The notes beneath the pieces were generated by a model. That model did not search any database. It was not told the origin of the DNA and was given only the letters and a program-made list of their open reading frames with translations. A stretch of DNA of 28,169 bases. Source: Aquiflexum sp041749095. Its GTDB lineage: Bacteria > Bacteroidota > Bacteroidia > Cytophagales > Cyclobacteriaceae. The first letter of the stretch is position 1, and each line of letters starts with the position of its first letter. The position numbers and the translations under genes were made by a program. The DNA lies in NCBI RefSeq assembly GCF_041749095.1, contig NZ_JBGTCA010000193.1, positions 1-28,169 of the forward strand. Reading direction: 5' to 3'. Positions 23,942 to 28,169 of this stretch are shown piece after piece.

Positions 23942-26353
23942 GTGTTTACCATTTGCAAAACGCCAAACCCTGCAGCCTTTATATTCTCAGGTTTACTCTT
24001 GATTTTCATGAGTTTTTTCGTCGGGATATTGGGTGCCCAACAGACCAATAAAGGTGAAATATCAGGTAAGGTTACAGACAAGCTATCATCCATAGTTTTA
24101 CCTTTTGCCACTATTGCCATCTTCAATGAAGGAGATGATTTAGTGGAAGGTGGTATCACCGATGCTGATGGGCTTTTTGCCTTAAAAGTCCCTTTTGGTT
24201 CCTTTTATGCCATGATAGAATTTATGGGCTATGAGGCATTCCAAACGGAAACATTTAACCTTAGCAGAGAAAATCCGGATTTTAATTTGGGAGTTGTCGG
24301 TTTGGAATCGGGCCTAAGCAATTTGGATGAAGTAATTGTGGAGGGGGAGAAACCCTTTATGGAGCTTGCTTTGGACAAAAGGATTTTCAATGTAGCCGAA
24401 GACCTGGCCAATGCAGGCCGTACCACATCAGATATTTTAATGAACCTTCCGTCCGTCACTGTGGACACTCAGGGCAATGTGCGACTGAGGGGTTCTGACA
24501 ATGTCAGGATTTTGGTTGACGGAAAGCCTTCAGGCTTGGTAAGCTTCAAAGGAGGCAGGGGCCTGCAACAATTGCCCGCAAGTATGGTGGAGCGCATCGA
24601 AATCATCACCAATCCTTCTGCAAGGTATGAGGCAGAAGGCATGGCAGGGGTCATCAACATCATCTTAAAGAAAGAATCCAACTCAGGATTTAACGGATCT
24701 TTTGAGGTGATTGTCGGTACACCGACCAATTTTGGTCTGTCTGCCAATCTCAATTACAGGCATAAAAAAATCAACTGGTTTGTCAACTATGGAATTGCCA
24801 AAAGGATCGTGCCCAGAAGAGGTACTTTGTATCAAGAGGCATTTGGGGGGGATACCACCTTTATTTCCGACCAGTCCACGGAGGGTACGGTCAATTCAAT
24901 TGACAACAATATCAGAGCGGGTTTGGATTACTTTTTTAATGAAAACAGCATTTTGACAGCTTCTTATTCGCTGAGGAGAAGTGATGCCCGTAGGATTACA
25001 GACATCCGTTACAATGACTACTTATTCAACATGGACAATATGCAGAGCTATTCCTTGCGAAGACAGGATGAAACTGAGAAAGAACCCAACTCAGAATATT
25101 TGATTACCTATAAAAGAAATTTTGGTACCAAAGGCCATGAACTTACTACTGTCCTGACCTATTTGGATTATTGGGAAAATTCAGATCAATTGTTTACAGA
25201 ATCTACCTTTACTCCTGTAGGAGTTTTAATTCCATCCCGCTCTTTGGTACAAACTTCTATCAATGATGAATTTGAAAAGCAGTACCTCATCCAAATGGAT
25301 TATACCAAACCTATTGGTGCTGAAGGTAAATTCGAAACGGGAATTAGAAGCAGTTTCAGAAATATGGAAAATGACTTCATTGTGGAGGAGCAAAATGAAC
25401 AGGGGGTTTTTGAACCAATGCCGGGATTGGACAACATATTTCTCTACAGAGAAAACATCCATGCATTATATGGCATTTTGGGAAATAAAACCAAAAAAAT
25501 GAGTTATCAGGGCGGGTTAAGAACTGAGTGGACGGATATCAAGACAACCTTGGTCAAAACAAACGAGGAAAACCCAAGAAACTATGTCAACCTGTTTCCA
25601 AGTGCCCACCTTACCTACAATTTCACTGAGGAAAACGGACTGCAACTCAGTTATAGCAAAAGGGTGAGGAGGCCGTTTTACAATGATCTGAGCCCCTTTG
25701 TAACCTTTTCTGATCAAAGGAATTTCTTTAGCGGAAATCCTGACCTTGAACCGGAATTTACCGATGCTTTCGAATTGGGACATATCAAATATTTTGAAAA
25801 GGGAACTTTGTTTTCTACCGTGTTTTATAGAAACAGTGTGGACAAAATAGAAAGGATAAGAAGTGTGGACAATGAAGGGAATGCGACCACATTACCCCAG
25901 AACCTGACCGGCGAACAATCATTTGGATTGGAGTTTACCACGGATTATGCAATTTTCCCATGGTGGAAGGTGGATGTGAACTTAAATTTCTTCTATGCCA
26001 ATATCGATGGAAGTAATGTTCAGACTGATTTCACCGCTACCACTTATTCCTGGAATGCAAGGCAGAATTCCCGTTTTACATTTGAAAATGGTGTTATTGT
26101 ACAGGTTAGGGCCAATTATCAGGCCAGACAACGGATCGCTCAAGGTATCCAAAAAGGGATATTCTTTATGGATTTGTCCGCCAGTAAGGATATACTCAAA
26201 AAAAGAGGGACCCTTGTATTGAATATAGCAGATATTTTTAACTCAAGGTGGAACCGCTACATCCTGGAGGGGGAAGGGTTTATTACCTATGGTGATTTTC
26301 AAAATGTCCGAAGACAGATGAATTTGAGTTTGAATTATAGGATTAGGCAGTGA
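23942..26353 (+). CDS. TonB-dependent receptor-like outer-membrane beta-barrel protein
   Basis: This 803-residue protein has a hydrophobic signal peptide (AFIFSGLLLIFMSFFVGILGAQ) reached from a GTG start; the ATG at 24008 would leave only a stub. A CarboxypepD-regulatory-like domain (about 35-120, beginning GEISGKVTDK) is followed by a plug domain (about 140-240, with LPSVTVDTQGNVRLRGSDNVRILVDGKPSGL and a MAGVINIILKK strand). A large barrel of the OMP_b-brl_3 type runs to the C-terminus. No SusD homologue is adjacent, so it is not a classical SusCD pair. Such proteins import metals, peptides or oligosaccharides, or have unknown roles. The upstream hairpin at 23877 could affect its expression. 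Confidence 0.9.
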   Translation: MFTICKTPNPAAFIFSGLLLIFMSFFVGILGAQQTNKGEISGKVTDKLSSIVLPFATIAIFNEGDDLVEGGITDADGLFALKVPFGSFYAMIEFMGYEAFQTETFNLSRENPDFNLGVVGLESGLSNLDEVIVEGEKPFMELALDKRIFNVAEDLANAGRTTSDILMNLPSVTVDTQGNVRLRGSDNVRILVDGKPSGLVSFKGGRGLQQLPASMVERIEIITNPSARYEAEGMAGVINIILKKESNSGFNGSFEVIVGTPTNFGLSANLNYRHKKINWFVNYGIAKRIVPRRGTLYQEAFGGDTTFISDQSTEGTVNSIDNNIRAGLDYFFNENSILTASYSLRRSDARRITDIRYNDYLFNMDNMQSYSLRRQDETEKEPNSEYLITYKRNFGTKGHELTTVLTYLDYWENSDQLFTESTFTPVGVLIPSRSLVQTSINDEFEKQYLIQMDYTKPIGAEGKFETGIRSSFRNMENDFIVEEQNEQGVFEPMPGLDNIFLYRENIHALYGILGNKTKKMSYQGGLRTEWTDIKTTLVKTNEENPRNYVNLFPSAHLTYNFTEENGLQLSYSKRVRRPFYNDLSPFVTFSDQRNFFSGNPDLEPEFTDAFELGHIKYFEKGTLFSTVFYRNSVDKIERIRSVDNEGNATTLPQNLTGEQSFGLEFTTDYAIFPWWKVDVNLNFFYANIDGSNVQTDFTATTYSWNARQNSRFTFENGVIVQVRANYQARQRIAQGIQKGIFFMDLSASKDILKKRGTLVLNIADIFNSRWNRYILEGEGFITYGDFQNVRRQMNLSLNYRIRQ

Positions 26354-26448
26354 TTAATATTTTTTCCAAATTGATGGCATTATTGAAATTCAAGCATTTT
26401 GTTTGACCATTTGGATTTTGCAACAACCCCTGCCTTCTGAAGGCACGA

Positions 26449-26646
26449 ATCATCCCGAGTAATTAACATTTTTGAAAAAACATTCAGAAAAGGAATGACA
26501 TCAAGTTACCTGCTAGGCAGCCGTCATCCTGAGTCCCCAACATTTTGTAAATGTTCAGAATAGGTAATGACATCAAGTTGCCCTCTAGGCAGCCGTCATT
26601 CTGAGTAATTAACATTTTGGAAATGTACAGAAAATGTAATGACATT
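26449..26646. repeat. Tandem array of about three 73-bp palindromic repeats
   Basis: Units start at 26449, 26523 and 26595, with periods of 74 and 72 bp. Each has GTCATnCTGAGT at the left, AACATTTTGTAAATGTT-like inner symmetry, then a TCAGAAAAGGAATGAC-like right arm, and the first two end CTAGGCAGCC. The third unit lacks the end. The arms of each unit pair with one another, so a transcript would fold into consecutive stem-loops. It lies 95 nt after the receptor stop. Confidence 0.8.
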
Positions 26647-26720
26647 GGTTTGGCTTATATATGATTAATTTGAGTAAAATTAATGTAAAACCAATAAATA
26701 ATTGCACTTATCAATAATCT

Positions 26721-27013
26721 GTCAATGGTAGGCACGAAGAATCTCCAGAGGTCCTATTTATGTTTATTATGCATTTCCTGAACCTCGAGAGACCCTTCTC
26801 CCGATAGCCATCGGGATCAGGGTGACGAGCCGCTCCGATTACGTCATTGGTAGTCACGAAGGATCTCCAGAGGTCCAATTTATGTTTATTTTACATTTCC
26901 TGATCCTCGAGAGACCCCCCGAAAGAATCGGGGCAGGCTTTCCTGCGTCCAGGGTGACGGCTGCTCCGATTTGGGTCATTGGTAGGCAAGAGGGATCCGA
27001 AGAGGTCCTATTA
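26721..27013. repeat. Tandem array of 122-132-bp units with exchangeable inner hairpins
   Basis: Units start at 26721 (GTCAATGGTAGGCACGAAG), 26843 (GTCATTGGTAGTCACGAAG) and 26975 (GTCATTGGTAGGCAAGAGG, partial). They share ATCTCCAGAGGTCC, TTTATGTTTATT and CCTCGAGAGACCC. In unit 1 the inner part is the hairpin CCCGATAGCCATCGGG; in unit 2 it is replaced by CCCCGA-AAGAA-TCGGGG plus GCAGG-CTTT-CCTGC. Together with the array at 26449 this fills the 682-bp gap before the beta-flower gene. A frame across 26822-27016 is not a gene. Confidence 0.8.
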
Positions 27014-27035
27014 TGAGTTAAAGATTAGTGGATCA

Positions 27036-27428
27036 TCATAAAAAAAAGAAAAAGAAAAACAAGGCCACATATCCTATTCTCAGGCTTTCATAATGGCCTA
27101 TTGTTTTTCGGCTTCCGTCCATGACCCTGCCTTCCTCAACAAAACCTATGGTTTTTCTAGACCCATCCAGGATGCGGCTATCTTCTATAAACCCGATTGT
27201 TTTCCTTGAAGCATCCATCACCCTCCTGTCTTCCAGAAATCCAATGGTCTTTCTGCTGCCATCCATGATCCGATTGTTGTCAATATGACCAATGGTAGAC
27301 CTCGACCCATTCATCACCCTGTCATTTTCAATATATCCGACTGTTCTCCTGGAGCCATCCATTAACCTTGGGGAATAGACAGGCATGGAAAGCATTAACA
27401 GGAGAAAAAAGATTATTGGCTTTTTCAT
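27036..27428 (-). CDS. Exported 5-fold beta-flower-type repeat protein
   Basis: This 130-residue protein has a signal peptide (PIIFFLLLMLSMPVYS) and then six tandem units of about 16 residues with the consensus RxMDGSRKTIGxIEDx, from about residue 20 to 115. The units are very regular, as expected for the Bacteroidota 5-fold beta-flower family, whose function is not known to me. The C-terminus is odd: ALFFFFFFL, encoded by runs of A/T (eight T on the minus strand at 27047-27040), where slippage could change the end. I recall oligo-Phe ends in relatives, so it may be natural. It lies 36 nt downstream of the serine hydrolase on the same strand. Confidence 0.82.
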   Translation of the reverse strand: MKKPIIFFLLLMLSMPVYSPRLMDGSRRTVGYIENDRVMNGSRSTIGHIDNNRIMDGSRKTIGFLEDRRVMDASRKTIGFIEDSRILDGSRKTIGFVEEGRVMDGSRKTIGHYESLRIGYVALFFFFFFL

Positions 27429-27464
27429 TGATTTTAAATCAGTTAAATGATTTGGGGCAAGCCA

Positions 27465-28169
27465 TTAATCATCCAATAAACTAAACACCATCTGCCTGAA
27501 TTTCCAGCCTGTTTGGTCACCGGAGGTTTGACTTGTCTGTTTCATCAGGATACCTATAATTTTTTCCTGTGGATCTGCAAAATACTGGGTATTGAAATAG
27601 CCTCCCCAATCAAAAGTTCCTTCGCCTCCAATACCTCCTTCGGCTAGACCATTTTCTGTCACTACACCAAAAGCCAATCCATAATGCTTGGCACCGCCCC
27701 AAAGGTCCCCGACCTGATTTTTCATCATGGTCTCAATGGTGCTGCGGCTGAGGATTCTGACTCCATTGAGTTCCCCTCCGTTCAGGTACATTTGCAGGAA
27801 AGTGGAATAGTCCTTTGCCGTACTTGATAAGCCTGCACCTCCTGAGAAAAATCTCTTGGCACCGGTAACAGGATATTGAGGGTCATAGAAGGTGATAGGA
27901 AAGTTCTCCCATTTGCCATCGGCTTTGCGCTGAACTTTCACCAACCTGTCAGCCTTGGCATCAGGCAGGTAAAACCAGGTATCATTCATGCCCAATGGAT
28001 CAAAAAGCTTTGTTCTCAAATATTGGTCAAAGGGAATTCCTGATACAATTTCTATCAGATAGCCCAACACATCCAATCCTTCTGAATAGGTAAATTTCTC
28101 TCCGGGGCTATGGTGGAGGGGTAGTGCTGCCAGTTTCTTGACACTTTCCTCTATGCTGATGTTTTCGGT
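27465..28169 (-). CDS. Serine hydrolase (class C beta-lactamase family), partial
   Basis: The frame is open from the right edge to a stop at 27465, giving 234 C-terminal residues; the start lies outside. It belongs to the serine beta-lactamase/transpeptidase (AmpC, EstB) family. The second catalytic motif is YSEGLDVLG (Tyr-x-Asn type, with Glu at the Asn position), followed by IPFDQYLRTKLFDPLGM and later FFSGGAGLSSTAKDYSTFLQMYL, typical of this family. The SxxK motif lies upstream of the window. Such enzymes are esterases, D-amino acid peptidases or lactamase-like hydrolases, often in the envelope; which one applies cannot be told. The beta-flower gene follows it by 36 nt. Confidence 0.88.
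   Translation of the reverse strand, partial: TENISIEESVKKLAALPLHHSPGEKFTYSEGLDVLGYLIEIVSGIPFDQYLRTKLFDPLGMNDTWFYLPDAKADRLVKVQRKADGKWENFPITFYDPQYPVTGAKRFFSGGAGLSSTAKDYSTFLQMYLNGGELNGVRILSRSTIETMMKNQVGDLWGGAKHYGLAFGVVTENGLAEGGIGGEGTFDWGGYFNTQYFADPQEKIIGILMKQTSQTSGDQTGWKFRQMVFSLLDD

Noticed and set aside
23942..26353. A SusC/SusD polysaccharide utilisation locus
   Set aside because: There is no SusD homologue on either side, and the receptor resembles the OMP_b-brl_3 type more than SusC.
26449..27013. CRISPR array
   Set aside because: The repeats are long, differ between copies, have no unique spacers of fixed size, and no cas gene is near.
26822..27016. A 64-codon plus-strand frame after the receptor gene
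   Set aside because: It spans the tandem repeat units and contains their hairpins, with no protein features.

Overview
The window is a chromosomal segment of a free-living member of the Bacteroidota, most like the Cytophagales/Cyclobacteriaceae group (Algoriphagus-type). This rests on a type IX secretion (T9SS) sorting domain, a CarboxypepD-reg/plug/beta-barrel outer-membrane receptor, BlaI plus an M56-TonB sensor, a Bacteroidota-type 5-fold beta-flower protein, poor Shine-Dalgarno sites, TAnnTTTG-like promoter boxes and many palindromic intergenic repeats. No rRNA, tRNA, CRISPR array, transposase, integrase or phage gene was seen. The species call is inference.

Left part (1-9.4 kb). A truncated exported protein at the left edge is followed by a PhyH-type dioxygenase and a small antitoxin-like protein. 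Next is a plus-strand cluster: a divergent Nramp-like transporter (1697), an extended-SDR protein (2944), a DapA/NanA-superfamily aldolase (3960) and a GntP-type permease (5125). It converges on a minus-strand pair, an AgaI-like amino-sugar-phosphate isomerase and a gluconate-5-dehydrogenase-like SDR. A GH33 sialidase broken by one in-frame TAA is divergent from that pair. Together these look like uptake and catabolism of an acidic or amino sugar whose identity cannot be read from sequence. The Nramp-like protein has lost both signature metal-binding motifs and the epimerase lacks the YxxxK lysine, which makes this cluster the best candidate for undescribed biochemistry.

Middle part (9.4-18.2 kb). 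An exported NodB polysaccharide deacetylase lies downstream of a roughly 1000-residue PVC-type cytochrome c lipoprotein. Divergent from them is an exported, AldO-like alditol oxidase, with a palindromic repeat between. Then come an M64 metallopeptidase with PKD, two Ig-like repeats and a T9SS tail, and a small lipoprotein.

Right part (18.2-28.2 kb). A BlaI repressor and M56-TonB sensor operon has two direct-repeat operators upstream. A DoxX membrane protein is followed by a Tat-exported Gfo/Idh oxidoreductase, which converges across a strong hairpin on an exported xylose-isomerase-like TIM barrel; these suggest periplasmic sugar redox chemistry. An outer-membrane receptor follows, then 680 bp filled with two tandem arrays of palindromic repeats, a beta-flower protein, and a serine hydrolase cut by the window edge.
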